A DNA stretch of 64,000 nucleotides, taken from Aselliscus stoliczkanus (lineage: Eukaryota > Chordata > Mammalia > Chiroptera > Hipposideridae). This document shows positions 1 through 10,450 of this stretch, one piece after another. The DNA is taken from NCBI GenBank assembly GCA_033961575.1, contig CM066737.1, positions 60,284,771 through 60,348,770 of the forward strand, read 5' to 3'. A model generated the notes under the pieces. It had not been told where the DNA came from and ran no database searches. It saw only the letters and a list, made by a program, of their open reading frames with translations. A program made the position numbers and the translations under genes. The first letter of the stretch is position 1; each line of letters begins with the position of its first letter.

Positions 1-703
1 AGGGAGTGGCTGTGTGAGCCGGACCCGGGAGCCTGCGGGGACAGACTGAACTGAGCACCTTTGGTGCAAAGTCTGGAGGTTCTTGGACTGTTGTTCCCGT
101 GGTGTGGAGCCTGCACGTGAGTGGGGGAGGGAGGGTGCGATTTTGTCGGGCTTGGGCCCTCCCACAAAGGATCAGGTCTGAGACCTCATTGGTCTGGTGG
201 AATTGGCGCAGAAGTGCGTGTGTGCATACGCACGCGCATGTGGCCTTGGATCCCCACCCTCCACCTGGCTTATACTGCGTTGCCAGAGAAACGCTGGGCG
301 GGTGACCTCCAGCTCCAACAGGCTGCTTACTGAGACCCAGGAGTGCGCGAACTGCCTCGGATTCCCACCCTCCACACGGCTTGTGCTGCATTGCCAGGGA
401 AACGCCTGGTGGGCGTGCTACAGCTCCAACAGGCTGCTCACTGAGATGCCGGAGTGCAAAAGCCGCCTTGGGTCCCCACTCTCTGCACTGCACTTGCAGA
501 GTTGCCAGGCTGGTGATTGTTTATCGAGCTGCTTGGCCTGATCTGCGAGCGGCTGATTGGGACAGGCTGAGACTGGAAGTTTTCCTGGGAATGTTGTGCC
601 TTGAGCTGTGTGACTGCATGATCCAGCCAGGGCTCTCCTGGTGATCCATCTAATGTATCAAAGCAATCCCAGAGCGACAGCCAGGATAGGGAAACAAAGA
701 AAC
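1..703 (+). promoter_or_regulatory. L1 5'UTR (internal promoter region), partial
   Basis: GC- and CpG-rich sequence directly upstream of the L1 ORF1 start, much richer than the surrounding AT-rich DNA. Known mammalian L1 5'UTRs carry the internal Pol II promoter. Two adjacent ~111-bp units occur at 249-359 and 360-470, with a partial third unit to about 510. Both full units share a CCCACCCTCCAC motif near the start and CAGCTCCAACAGGCTGCT further in. No specific transcription-factor site is claimed. Confidence 0.75.
249..510 (+). repeat. Tandem ~111-bp monomers in L1 5'UTR
   Basis: Unit 1 (249-359) and unit 2 (360-470) align end to end with roughly 80% identity by eye. A third, decayed unit starts at 471. 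Some mammalian L1 families build 5'UTRs from promoter monomers, and this looks like the same kind of structure. Confidence 0.7.
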
Positions 704-1557
704 ATGTCACAAGTAAAAGATCAGAAGAAACCTCTAGAAATGGAACTAAATGAAATAGAAGGAGCCAACCTTTCAGAGACAGAGTTTAGAACACTGATGA
801 TAAGAATGTTTAAGGAACTTAGCGAGGACATAAAGAAGGATAGGGAAACCATAAAAAACAACCTGTTAGAACTAAAGAATACAATAACTGAAATGAAGAA
901 CACACTCAAAGGAATCACCAATAGAGTAGATGAAGCAGAGAAGCGGATCAGCGATTTGGAAGATAAAATAGCAGAAATCACCCAGTTGACACAGCAAAAA
1001 GACCAAAGAATAAAAAACAATGAAAATAGTTTAAGAGCCCTATGGGACAAGGTAAAACGCAACCACCCTTGACTCATAGGAATAACAGAAGGAGAAGAGA
1101 AGAAGCAAGGGGTTGAGAATGTATTTGAAAAAATAATGACTGAAAACTTCTCTACCCTAGTGAAGGAAATCAACATACATGCCCAGGAAGTGCAGAGGGT
1201 TTCAAAGAAGCTGAACCCAAACAGGTCCACACCAAGACACATCATAGTTAAAATGGCAAAGGTTAAAGACAGAGACAGAATCCTAGAGTCTACAAGAGAA
1301 AGACAGCAGGTTACATACAAAGGAACTCCTGTTAGACTAACAGCTGACTTGTCTACAGAAACACTGCAGGCCAGAAGGGAGTGGCAGGAGATACTCAAAG
1401 TGACACAAAATAAAGACCTACAACCAAGATTGCTCTACCCAGCACGGCTATCACTTAAAATTGAAGGAGAAATAAGAGCTTCCCAGAAAAGAATAAGCTT
1501 AAGGAATTCATTACCACCAAGCCAGCATTGCAAGAAATGTTAAAAGGGCTTTTTTAA
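704..1557 (+). pseudogene. L1 ORF1 (RNA-binding ORF1p), broken
   Basis: L1 ORF1 encodes the RNA-binding chaperone of the L1 ribonucleoprotein. The start at 704 follows the usual L1 context (GGGAAACAAAGAAAC). The N-terminal ~110 codons have the heptad-rich, K/E/L-rich coiled coil, including the segments LNEIEGANLSETEF and RISDLEDKIAEI. An in-frame TGA at 1070-1072 breaks the coiled coil from the RNA-binding part, which continues in the same frame (MTENFSTLVKEINIHAQEVQ, then STPRHIIVKM). Near 1475-1500 a frameshift diverts the last ~25 codons. The ancestral stop would be TAA at 1555-1557. Two lesions make this copy non-functional. Confidence 0.85.
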
Positions 1558-1613
1558 ACATAAGAAAGGGGTAAAGAAGCTAACTCAGGCAGACCAGGAA
1601 TACAAATAACAAA

Positions 1614-2195
1614 ATGGCTGTACATATGCACCTATCAATAATCATTTTAAATGTGAATGGGCTAAATGCTCCAATCAAAAGACAGAGAGTGGCTGAGTGG
1701 ATAAGAAAATAGGACACATGTATATGCTGTTTAGAAATGGAATAAGATATTTCATGCAAATGGAAATGAGAAAAAAAAAAGCTGGAGTACCAATACTTAT
1801 TTTGGACAAAATAGACTTTAAAATGACTACAATAAAAGACAAAGAAGGGCACTATAACCCTAATAAACATCTATGCACTCAACATAGGAACTACTAATTA
1901 CATATAACAGATTTTAACAGACATAAAGACAGAGACCAACAGTAACACTATCATAGTAGGGGACTTCAACACCATTGTCACCAACGGACAGACCCTTTAG
2001 ACAGAAAGTCAATGCAGAAAGAGGGGCCTTAAATGATACTTTAGACCAGCTGGACTTCGTTGATATTTTTAGAGCATTTCACCCTGAAAAAACAGAATAT
2101 ACATTCTTCTCAAGTACATATGGGACATTTTCCAAGATAGACCATGTTAGGCCACAAAACAAGTCTCAGTAAATTTAAGAAGTTTGAAGTCATAT
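1614..2195 (+). pseudogene. L1 ORF2 endonuclease fragment, truncated
   Basis: ORF2 of L1 encodes an APE-type endonuclease followed by reverse transcriptase. Only the first part is present. The start ATG at 1614 leads into a frame reading LNVNGLNAPIKRQRVAEW, the typical N-terminus. Further on are the GDFN active-site block (near 1960-1973) and a SKIDHV block (near 2130) matching the S-x-I-D-H motif. Stops and small deletions occur, for example a stop soon after WIRK, and sequence is missing between about 1715 and 1780. The fragment ends near codon 230 of a normal ORF2, where it joins 3' sequence. Confidence 0.8.
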
Positions 2196-2932
2196 CAAGC
2201 GGATATAAAGGAAAAACTGATGGTTGCTGGCTGGGAGGGAGTGGGGAAGAGGGAGAGGGGGAAGGTTTTGGACAGTGTAGGTGGGACTACAATGTTGTTG
2301 CAGGGATGTGGGGGCAGTTCTGGGAATGTAATTGATAATGTTGTGAAGAGACTATTATGTTGTGTGAAATAAGTCAGTCAGAGAAGGCCAGGTACCATGT
2401 GATCTCACTTGTGTGTGGAGTCTGAAGAGCTGAGTGAACGATCAAAGTAAACAGACTTGTAGAAGTAGAGGAAAAACTGAAGGTTGCTAGTTGGGAGGGG
2501 GGTGGGGATGGGGAAAGGGGAAGGGATTATACAGCATAAATAGACAACTACAATATTGCCACAGAGATATGAAACACAGTTGGCGGTATATAATAATGTT
2601 GTAAAATTTTGTGGCGTGTCAGATAGTCACAGGTCTTGTTAGGGAGACCACTTCATGGATGGAGTAGAGGCTAGATCACTGCACTGAACACCTGAAACTG
2701 ATTTTGTATAGTTTTGTATGCCAACTGTAACTGAATATGTGGATGGTCACAGGATGTGGAGTATACTGTGGAGGGGAGTCAGGAGAATTGTGATAGATAT
2801 GTATGATATGGGGGGGAGTGGGGTGGCGAACTGTGGGAGGGGGCTTTCCACTTTGGTGGGTAAAGAGTATAATTATTGCATTGTGTTGTACACCTGAAAC
2901 TAATTTTAAAAAAAAAGAAAGAAATTTAAAAA
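2196..2932 (+). mobile_element. Rearranged L1 3' module
   Basis: Begins AAGGAAAAACTGATGGTTGC directly after endonuclease sequence. The same motif, slightly changed, recurs at about 2467, so the start of the 3'UTR is present twice. Between the copies lies a piece of the ORF2 C-terminus and stop region (near 2365-2425). The normal order, without the extra block, is seen in the L1 at 17757-18760. The module ends in TTGTACACCTGAAACTAATT plus an A-rich tail, the common 3' end of the young L1s in this window. Confidence 0.85.
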
Positions 2933-2959
2933 TTACAGCTCCTGGGCAAAATTTGGTCC

Positions 2960-3140
2960 ATCACATTTTCTTTTTAATTTTTATTTTTTTGGAAAGCAGT
3001 TACAGCCATTGGTTAAGTTTATAGAGACATTCGCACCACAATGGCAGAGTTGAATAGCAGCAACTGTATGGTCCTCAAGTTTAAAATACTTTTTTCTGAC
3101 CCTTTACAGAAAACGTCTGCTGTTCCTTTCCTTTAAAAGT
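2960..3140 (+). mobile_element. Ancient hAT-Charlie-type DNA transposon remnant
   Basis: The run GGCAGAGTTGAATAGCAGCA, followed by a phrase like 'gaccctttacagaaaacgtctgct', resembles the MER5/MER58-type hAT-Charlie consensus that I recall. It is heavily diverged and truncated. The family name is tentative. Confidence 0.5.
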
Positions 3141-4237
3141 TATTCTTCCCCTATTTTCACACCTATCAGCATCTCTAGGACCAATTTCATCCAGTATATC
3201 AGTAGCTGTTATTCAGTACCCTGAGACTTAGTGTCAGGGTACCCATACTGCCAGTGAAGTTTCTCTACTATGACTAATTTCTTAACTATACAATTTAGTT
3301 TTTAAATTTGTGCTTTAATCACTTGGCTCTGTAACCTGTCTAGTACTCCAGAATCTAGGTCTCACCTTTGCTTTGGTTTGCATCCTTCTGCCCCAAATCT
3401 TATTACTGAACCGCAGCACAATGCATATAGCTTTACTAACCACTGGGTAACATCTATGCTGCTTCTTGCTTACTTAGACTTTGAGTATCACTATACCATA
3501 ACTGTTATCCATCTATTAATTGAGGCATATGGCCACCAGTATGTTTGCTTGGGTTTTAAAGTACAGTAAACTATCATTCACTTTGAATGCTGTGCATTGC
3601 ATGATGGGTTGGGCTCTCAGCACCTTGACTGAGCTGGTCTAAATGGGTGTTCTCATCCAGGTTTCAGATCGAAGTCTTCCAAATTTTCTTCATCCTATTA
3701 CAGGTAAGCAGCCATGCTAATGCAGGAAAAGAAAAACATTATCGAATGTTGGGTGAGCAATTTCATTGGAGAAATAAGGGTGATTTTGCCACAAGCACTG
3801 ACTTGTCCAAAGAAATGTGTAGAGAGAACCAAATAGCTTCATATTTTCTGAAAGGAAATGGTATAGAATCATATCTCATTGTATTATTTTAACATTAACA
3901 CAGTTATTTACAGTAGGGAGGAAAATAATCAATTTATAGTAATGTGGTAGAGAACCTTGGGCCTCAAAGGGCAGCATTCTATTTTGGGCTACAGACAAAA
4001 AGTGGCCATTGGTGACAGTGATGATGGACTTGGTAAAACAGATTGGATTGGAGAACACATGGATTGTTTCCAGTGTACTAATAGAGTGGGAAATCTCACT
4101 AAGAAGCAAGGGAAAGAAAATTCCTCCCAAGCTGATTAGACTATGCCTAACCATTGTAGAGATCTAAGCATACCCAACTGGTTAGTTGAATTCCCAAGTG
4201 GTGCATGAGTATGTGTAGACTGTACACTATGTACTGG
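3141..4237. other. Unassigned old intergenic DNA
   Basis: AT-rich, low CpG, with no long reading frame, no obvious repeat consensus and no tandem structure. I see nothing I can annotate. Confidence 0.5.
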
Positions 4238-4238
4238 G

Positions 4239-4356
4239 GTGCCAAAAAATGTATACATATGACTTGTATTCATCTTTTGTTATCAGTATATATTGAGTAT
4301 TACAATTTTAACACAGTATGTTCCTTTCTTAAAATGTTATACATTTTTTTGGCACA
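4239..4356. mobile_element. Short MITE, TIR GGTGCCAAAAAATGTATAC
   Basis: About 118 bp bounded by inverted repeats. The left end reads GGTGCCAAAAAATGTATAC and the right end is its near-complement ending TTTTTTTGGCAC. The right half matches one end of the longer elements at 6488 and 27231 (a block like 'ttgagtattacaattttaac'), so this is an internally deleted member of the same Tc1/mariner-like family. Confidence 0.75.
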
Positions 4357-4558
4357 CTGTGTATATGTTGCAAGAGTGAGGCTCTCCTTGATGGTCAATA
4401 GTTATTCAATATGCTTTTTCAACAGGCAGTCTTATTCCATGGGATGGTTGATGAACTTTTTCAACTGGAAGTAGCTATCTTTGTAGTTTAACCTTCTAGA
4501 ACACATCATTGCAGGAGAAACTGAACAGACTCCCTGTATAAATCAGCCCTATTGTTTT

Positions 4559-4673
4559 TTTGCTTTGTTTTGTTTTTTTGAGGGCAGTGTCACTGGCCCT
4601 TACATGTGGGACCCGAACTGGTGCCGCTGGCATCCCAAACCAGCTCTTAACCATCACGCTACTCGGCCAGCCG
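4559..4673 (-). mobile_element. Short tRNA-headed SINE
   Basis: Reverse-complement copy of the main SINE: T-run, GAGGGCAGTGTCACTGG, a B-box-like region, then the GGCCGG-type head. It is flanked by a perfect 14-bp target duplication, AGCCCTATTGTTTT (4545-4558 and 4674-4687), as expected for L1-driven insertion. Confidence 0.92.
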
Positions 4674-4898
4674 AGCCCTATTGTTTTAATGGCACTCATG
4701 GGAAATGTAGTATTTTCCTGATTTACAGAGAGGAGGAGAGGAGGAGAAAGAATTCCCATTGTTTCCTGAAACTCATTATTTTAACCAAGTGCTTGTGGTA
4801 TGTGAGAATACCTGACATAACATATTTGTTTAGCTTACCATGAATTATCACATTATATTGCATAGAATCAGTCTTTATATATGAATCTTTTTTTTTTA

Positions 4899-5062
4899 CA
4901 GTGGAGAGTGTGAACTCAGTCCCCCACTACCACAAATTATGCAGTCGAGTTTCCCACATTTGGGGAAATCGCAGGGGTCAGCACATCCGGAGTGCAATGG
5001 ATAAGCCTCGCCCTGGGAAAACCACCTTCGTGATCATGGTATCTCTCCTGCCAGGTAAGTAT
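4899..5062 (-). pseudogene. U1 snRNA retropseudogene, full length
   Basis: The complement is a full 164-nt U1 spliceosomal RNA. It starts with ATACTTACCTGG, the end that pairs with 5' splice sites, runs through the stem-loops, and ends at the 3' terminus (CAG on the plus strand at 4899). Changes are few and cluster near the 3' end, mostly at former CpGs. An A tail (T-run at 4890-4897) and a 15-bp direct repeat TTATATATGAATCTT (4875-4889 and 5062-5076) show that it was inserted from RNA. Position 5062 may belong to either the copy or the duplication. No snRNA proximal promoter or 3' box is visible, as expected for a retrocopy. Confidence 0.95.
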
Positions 5063-5210
5063 TATATATGAATCTTAAATGAAGTCTGCCCTGATATTGA
5101 TTGATGGGGAAAATATTCATGGTTTTGTTCTCAGACTGAAATCTGGTATTGGAAGCACCTTCCATTACTCAAGTTGAATGTGAACTGTGTGACAGGAAAC
5201 TGCAGGTCTT

Positions 5211-5314
5211 TTTTTTTTTTGAGGGCAGTGTCACTGGCCTTCATTTGTGGGACCGAACTGGGGCCACTGGCTTCCCAAGCCAGCGCTTAGCCACTGCGCC
5301 ACTCAGCCGGCCCT
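5211..5314 (-). mobile_element. Short tRNA-headed SINE
   Basis: Same family as at 4559-4673, also inverted. The 15-bp target duplication GAAACTGCAGGTCTT is perfect (5196-5210 and 5315-5329), pointing to a fairly recent insertion. Confidence 0.93.
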
Positions 5315-5329
5315 GAAACTGCAGGTCTT

Positions 5330-6118
5330 GATGACACATCTGCTCTGCAGGATCTGGCTGAGTGACCCGAAATAAGCAGCCTTTGTGGCCACTTCTGTAA
5401 GCAGTCCTTTGTGTTTATTCAGATATTATTTTAAAACCTAAAAAGTCATTCAGTATACAGCCTGAACTTCCAAGTAATCTTCAGCAAGAAACCCCGGAGT
5501 AGAAGTCTTGAAAAATAATAGCAAGAGTTTTGTAGAAGGCAAAATAGAAAAAAAATAATACACACATATACCAAGGAAGTATGTGTGAAAATCATTTTTT
5601 GACTGCTAACAGAAAATCTACTGTTGGCTAGTCACATCAAATCCTACATGCCTGAAAATGAAATTAGCATCTTTTCCAAAGTTACCTACAATTTTCTACG
5701 TCTTAATAAAGGATACAACCAACATAAGAAACCTAGAGTCACCTCAAAAGTTTTCATTTCTTTCATTCTTTTAATCTAATATTTCAAGAAATGCTGTCCA
5801 TACTTCCATTAAATGTATATACTTGAACCACCAGTCTGTTTCCCTTGCCATAATCCCGACTTTAGGACTGCTTATCCTCTTTTTTTTCCTTTGCAGCTTG
5901 ATTTCCAACTTTTAACTATTGAAATATATTGTATGTGGGCCTCCATATGTGGATTTGGTTAAAGCATCAACGATGTTTCGGGTGGGCCTCCCTGCAATTC
6001 CTACCACTTCCTATTGCCTTATGCCCAGGGCTGGGCCCCTCATTGACATGACGTCTGGTCCTTATAACTGTTTGGAGCACTTTCTGTGAGCAGTTAGTGG
6101 GGAAGAAGCTTGAAGATA
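5330..6118. other. Unassigned old intergenic DNA
   Basis: AT-rich sequence with no repeat family I can name and no coding frame. I see nothing else of note here. Confidence 0.45.
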
Positions 6119-6142
6119 TGTGTGTGTGTGTGTGTGTGTGTG
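6119..6142. repeat. (TG)n microsatellite
   Basis: A run of about 12 TG units. Confidence 0.95.
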
Positions 6143-6224
6143 CATGTGCTCACACGCATGTACAAACTAATCCCTATATACACACATATATAAATAGTTA
6201 TATTTTTAATCCCATTCTTTCAAC

Positions 6225-6460
6225 CTCTTTCTTTTTCTCTATATCCATATATCTGTATCTGTTCTTTCATTTATTGTTATTTTGTGTTTTCTTTTTTATT
6301 TTAGATTTCATACATAACACATCATATGGTATATGCCTTTCTATGACTTATTTCACTTAGCGTAATACTGTCTAGGTCCATCCATGTTGTTGCAAATGGC
6401 AAGATTTCATTCTTTTAAATTGCTGAATAACATTTTACTATGTATATATGGCACATATTT
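6225..6460 (-). mobile_element. L1 ORF2 C-terminus/3' end fragment
   Basis: On the minus strand this reads as the end of L1 ORF2. On the plus strand it has CTAGGTCCATCCATGTTGTT, the usual antisense signature of the region before the ORF2 stop, seen again at 16180 and 18330. It is diverged and truncated on both sides. Confidence 0.75.
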
Positions 6461-6462
6461 TA

Positions 6463-6487
6463 TGTGTGTGTGTGTGTGTGTGTGTGT
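6463..6487. repeat. (TG)n microsatellite
   Basis: TG run directly abutting the transposon end at 6488. Confidence 0.95.
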
Positions 6488-7010
6488 AGCCAAAAAATGT
6501 ATACATATTTTAAGAAAGGAAAAATCTGTATAAAAATTGTAATACTCAATATACAACAATAACAAAAGATGAACACAAGTCAGGTTTGACTTCTGCAATT
6601 GTAAGAGGTGCTCAAAGTGGTTACCATCAGTATCCAGACATTTCTGATTATGGTGAACTGCTGCTTGAACAACGTTGACCAAAGTGTCCAATTGTATAGC
6701 TGCGCATGCCATTTCAATTTCTTCACACGGTACCATGCTTCTCAAACTTATCACAAATGAGTGCAATTATTAGACATGTTGGAGGTTCTGTTGTATACTC
6801 ACGCCACCACTGTTGTTATACTTCCACAATGTTTTCGAATTTCAAGCACTTAAAAATGGTCTTGCGCTCCTTAAATGACAACCATGTTTCCACCATTTTC
6901 TTTGACTGTCCTGCCTATCGCATGGTGATGCTAGCATTCATTTGATTAATGCCATCTTTTGAACAAATGTCATACTACACATTGCTACCATAATTCAATT
7001 AAACTTCGAA
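6488..7010 (-). mobile_element. Tc1/mariner-like transposon, internally deleted, with transposase scraps
   Basis: One end (6488-6525) has the same TIR as at 4239 and 27231. On the minus strand, 6905-6740 reads as a decayed transposase N-terminus (ETWLSFKERKTIFK, then a stop, then DKFEKHGTV), which fits the HTH region of IS630/Tc1-type transposases. Next to it, at 6720-6590, is a C-terminal piece (LVNVVQAAVHHNQKCLDTDG, then NHFEHLL). The whole catalytic core between them is missing. The other TIR is not clear near 7010, so that boundary is approximate. It cannot make transposase. Confidence 0.7.
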
Positions 7011-7028
7011 ACAATATGTACATAATAT

Positions 7029-7118
7029 CCCTTTTCCCGATTCCCCAACACTGTTTCCCTCCCCCAATTCCCCAATAAAATCTTTAAATAAATAAATGAA
7101 TAAAATAAAAAATAAAAA
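7029..7118 (+). mobile_element. 3' tail of a long composite SINE
   Basis: Only the last ~60 bp and the tail are present: a C-rich block, CCCCAATAAAATCTTTAAA, then an A-rich tail. The sequence matches the 3' ends at 45990-46040 and 52980-53042. Confidence 0.8.
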
Positions 7119-8357
7119 GAAAGCATGTGATATTTGAAAAACATAATAGGTTTTCAATAAATGTCAATTCTTTCCTCTGGCCTCATACACAGCATTTTGT
7201 GCCATCCAACTTTTATTAAACTCATTGTTCTTTAAAAAAATACCTCTTAGCTTTAATAAATTTAAATTAAATAATCTAAAAATGGGAGGCATTTCACAAT
7301 AGTCAATGAAAAGAGATGAAAAAGCAAGTGTAAAATAAGGTTGGCAAAGATGTAGAATCTGCATTTGGGATGCTCTAATTCTGCTTTTGTCTGCCTGCAA
7401 GATGATACATCCTTCATAGTTCAGCTAAAGTAAAACCACTTCTCTGGAGCATTTTCTGATTCACAAGTTAAATATGCTTTCTCCCTCCTTTCAATTCTGC
7501 TTAAAAACTTAATACCTTTCTTTATTCAATAGTGTTACACATGCCTTTCCTTATTCAATACTGTTACTTGTACTCAGGCATTATCTTTCTACTACTTTAT
7601 AATACTTTTAATATCAAGACTCTGTCTTAGCTGTCTTTGCATAAATTGTAGTGTACATCACAGTACCTTTAATATGGTAGGCATACATCATTTTTTATAT
7701 GGGAGTAAGAGTAGGGAAATAATAGGATTAGAAGAGTGGCGATGGTTAGAATAACAAGTGTCTTGGATATGAAATACAAGACATGAAAAGTTAATTTTCT
7801 GTGTTGTGAAAAAAGAAGCAATAAGCATGGGCACAAGATAGGTAAAGATTAATATATGGGCTGTGTATACCTACAGTGCTTAAGAAAGAAAATGTGTAAA
7901 CAACAAAGAATGATGGGTTTGGCTTAGTGTGGATGTATCAGAGAATGATGGACTAAAAACAGGAAAGCAATGTTTCTAAGAGAAAATATCAAATTTAAAA
8001 TTGATTAATCCCCTAGCATCAAAGACACAACACCCAATATTGCCTCAGCTTTGAGGATACATTTACTGATATTTGTACTATACATGTTCTCAAATAAATG
8101 TATTAACATAGAATATGCAGAATGATCGACTTTGATCATTGGTAGTAGATGGCCGTATTATAATTTCCATGCAGGCTAGCTGGATAACAAGATGACAGAA
8201 ACCATCTCTCAAGACTCTGTAAGCCCAAATAATATGTGTCATCCTCCTAAACTGGATCCCCCAAAGCTACAAATACACTTCAGGAGATACTGGTATAGAT
8301 AACGGAAAGAGAATTTCATTCCTTCTAAGTCCTCATTGCTTCTGCAGCTCTCTGACC
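7119..8357. other. Unassigned old intergenic DNA
   Basis: No young repeat and no coding frame. The part from about 7420 to 7690 has the feel of an old L2/MIR-age repeat, but I cannot pin it to a family. Confidence 0.4.
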
Positions 8358-9116
8358 ATATGATTTTTATTTCTCATTTTGTTTATGTATATATCACATT
8401 AATTGATTTGGAAATATTGAACCAAACTCACATCGCAGGAATAAATCCCTCTTGATCTTAATGAATTACTGAATTCAGTGTGCTAATCTTTTGTTAAGGA
8501 TTTTTGCTTCTATGTTAATGAGAGATAATGGCCTATAGTTTTCTTTTTTGTCATATCTTTGTCTGGTTTTGGAATCAAGGTAATGGTGGCCTTGTAAAAT
8601 GAGCTTAGGAGCCATCCCTTCTCTTAAAGTTTTTGGATAAGTTTGAGAATAATAGGTGTTAATTCTTTTTTGAGTGTATGGAAAATTCACCTGGTCTTGG
8701 ACTTTTGTTTGTCGGGAGCTTGCTGATTACTGATTTAATTTCATTTATAGTAATTGATTATTTCAGAGTTTCTGTTTCTTCTTGATTCAGTTTTGGAAGA
8801 TTGTATGCTTCCAGGAACTTAGTCATTTCATCCATATTGTTTTATTTGTTGGTGTACATTTGCTTGTAGTATTTTGTTAAATTTTTGTATTTCTGTGGTT
8901 TCCATTGTGACTTCTCTTTCATTTCTGATTTTATTTGTTGGGTCTGTTTTCTCTCTTTTTTTCTTGATGAGTCTGGTGAAAGTTTTGTCAGTTTGTTTAC
9001 TTTAAAAACAACAACTCGGGGCCAGCCGAGTGGTGCTGTGGTTAAGCGCTGGCTTGGGAAGCAAGCAGCCCTGGTTTGGATCCCACATATGAGGGCCAGT
9101 GACACTGCCCTCAAAA

Positions 9117-9147
<31 letters not shown>

Positions 9148-9588
9148 ACATTGGGAAAAAACAACAACCCCTTCTATACTTTGTTGTTGTTGATCTCTGC
9201 CTTTATGTCAGTAAATATTTGTTTTATATGTTGGCTGCATAAATGTTTACAAGGGTTATATCCTCTTGTTGGATTGATCCATTTATTATTATGTAATGTA
9301 CTTTGTCTCTTATTATAGTCTTCATTTAAAGTCAATTTGTCTGATATAAATATTGCTACCTCAGCTTTTTTCTCTTTTCCATTGCATGAAATAGCTTTTT
9401 CCTTCCCTTTGCTTTAAGTCTACGTGTGTCTTTCGATCTAAGGTGGGTCTTTTGTAAAGATAGGATATGCATGGGTCTTGTTTTCTTCTCCATTCAGCTA
9501 CATTATGTATTTTAATTGGAGCTTTTAGCCCATTTATATTTAAAGTAATTATTAATAGGTGCATAGGTATTGCCATTTTATTATTCAT
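8358..9588 (-). pseudogene. L1 ORF2 fragment: endonuclease and start of reverse transcriptase
   Basis: The start codon is at 9588. The N-terminal frame reads LLIITLNINGLKAPIK, with CISYLYKRPTLDRKTH after it, as in L1 endonuclease. Part of the endonuclease is lost between about 9361 and 9170. After a SINE insertion, the linker (YKNLTKYYKQMYTN) and then the RT entry block (ENYRPLSLINIEAKILNKRL, 8478-8535) follow. Stops and frameshifts occur throughout, so it is not functional. Confidence 0.82.
9016..9156 (+). mobile_element. Short tRNA-headed SINE with (AAAT)n tail
   Basis: Head GGGGCCAGCCGAGTGGTGC, a box-B-like region, CAGTGACACTGCCCTC, then an AAATAAAT tail (9115-9148). It is inserted into the L1 ORF2 linker. 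Flanking AAAAACAACAAC copies (9004-9015 and about 9157-9168) are the target duplication. Confidence 0.9.
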
Positions 9589-9644
9589 ATTTTTGATCTT
9601 CTTTTGTTTATTTTTCTCCTTCTTCTTCTTAAAGAAGTCCTTTT

Positions 9645-10450
9645 TTATTTTTATTTAATTAATTTATTTACTTTATTAGTTTCAGGTGTACAACACAATG
9701 CAATAGTTATACTCTTTACCCCCCAAAGTGACAAACCCCTCCCCCAGTTCGCCACCCCACTCCCCTCCATATCATAGATATCTATCACAACTCCCCTGAC
9801 TCCCCTCCACAGTGTACTCCACATCCCATGACCATCCACATATTCAGTTACAGTTGGCATACAATACTATACAATATCAGCTTCAGGTGTACAGTGCAGT
9901 GATCAAGCCTCTACTCCATCCATGAAGTGGTCTCCCTAACAAGACTTTCTTGTGACTATCTGACACGCCACAAAATTTTTACATTATTATATTCCCCAAA
10001 CTGTGTTTCATATCCCTGTGGCAATATTGCAGTTGTCTATTTATGCTGTCTAATCCCTTCCTTTTCCCCCCATCCCCACCCCCCTCCCAACCAGCAATGT
10101 TTAGTTTTTCCTCTACATCTACAAGTCTGTTTACTTTGATCGTTCACTCAGCTCTTCAGACTCCACACACAAGTGAGATCACATGGTACCTGTCCTTCTC
10201 CAACTGACTTATTTCTCACAGCATAATAGTCTTTTCAAAACATTATCAATTACATTCCCAGAACTACCCCCATATCCCTGCAGCAACATTGTAGTCCCAC
10301 CTACACTGTCCAAAACCTTCCCCCTCTCCCTCTTCCCCACTCCCTCCCAGCCAGCAACCATCAGTTTTTCCTTTATATCTGCTTGATATGACTTCAATAT
10401 TCTTAAATTTACTGAGACTTGTTTTGTGGCCTAACATGGTATATCTTGGA
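9645..10450 (-). mobile_element. 5'-truncated half-L1 insertion, same rearrangement as 2131-2932
   Basis: Flanked by a perfect 14-bp target duplication AAAGAAGTCCTTTT (9631-9644 and 10451-10464), so this 806-bp segment is a discrete insertion at the end of the host L1's ORF1. On the minus strand it starts with ~70 bp of ORF2 endonuclease (CATGTTAGGCCACAAAACAA), then crosses the same breakpoint into the extra 3'UTR block, an ORF2 C-terminal scrap and a full 3'UTR with A tail. It is ~95% similar to 2131-2932 by eye. Confidence 0.93.

Larger units (their letters stand above)
1..2932 (+). mobile_element. Internally deleted, rearranged L1 (half-L1), 5' end outside window
   Basis: In order this holds an L1 5'UTR, ORF1, the N-terminal endonuclease part of ORF2, and then a direct jump to 3' sequence. 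Reverse transcriptase is absent. After the jump near 2196 there is a first 3'UTR-like block, a scrap of the ORF2 C-terminus (near 2370-2420), then a complete L1 3'UTR ending in an A-rich tail near 2932. The same order, with about 95% similar sequence by eye, recurs at 9645-10450, so the rearrangement is inherited and not private to this copy. Lacking RT it would need to be moved in trans, in the manner known for HAL1 elements. The 5' boundary is not visible. Confidence 0.85.

Noticed and set aside
1..640. CpG island of a host gene promoter
   Set aside because: The GC-rich stretch leads directly into L1 ORF1 and is the element's own 5'UTR.
721..1398. 225-codon minus-strand open frame, the longest in the window
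   Set aside because: It is the antisense of L1 ORF1. The K/E-rich coiled coil on the plus strand gives an open but S/F/L-rich shadow frame.
4899..5062. Functional U1 snRNA gene
   Set aside because: The A tail and target duplication show an RNA-mediated copy. No snRNA promoter or 3' box is visible.
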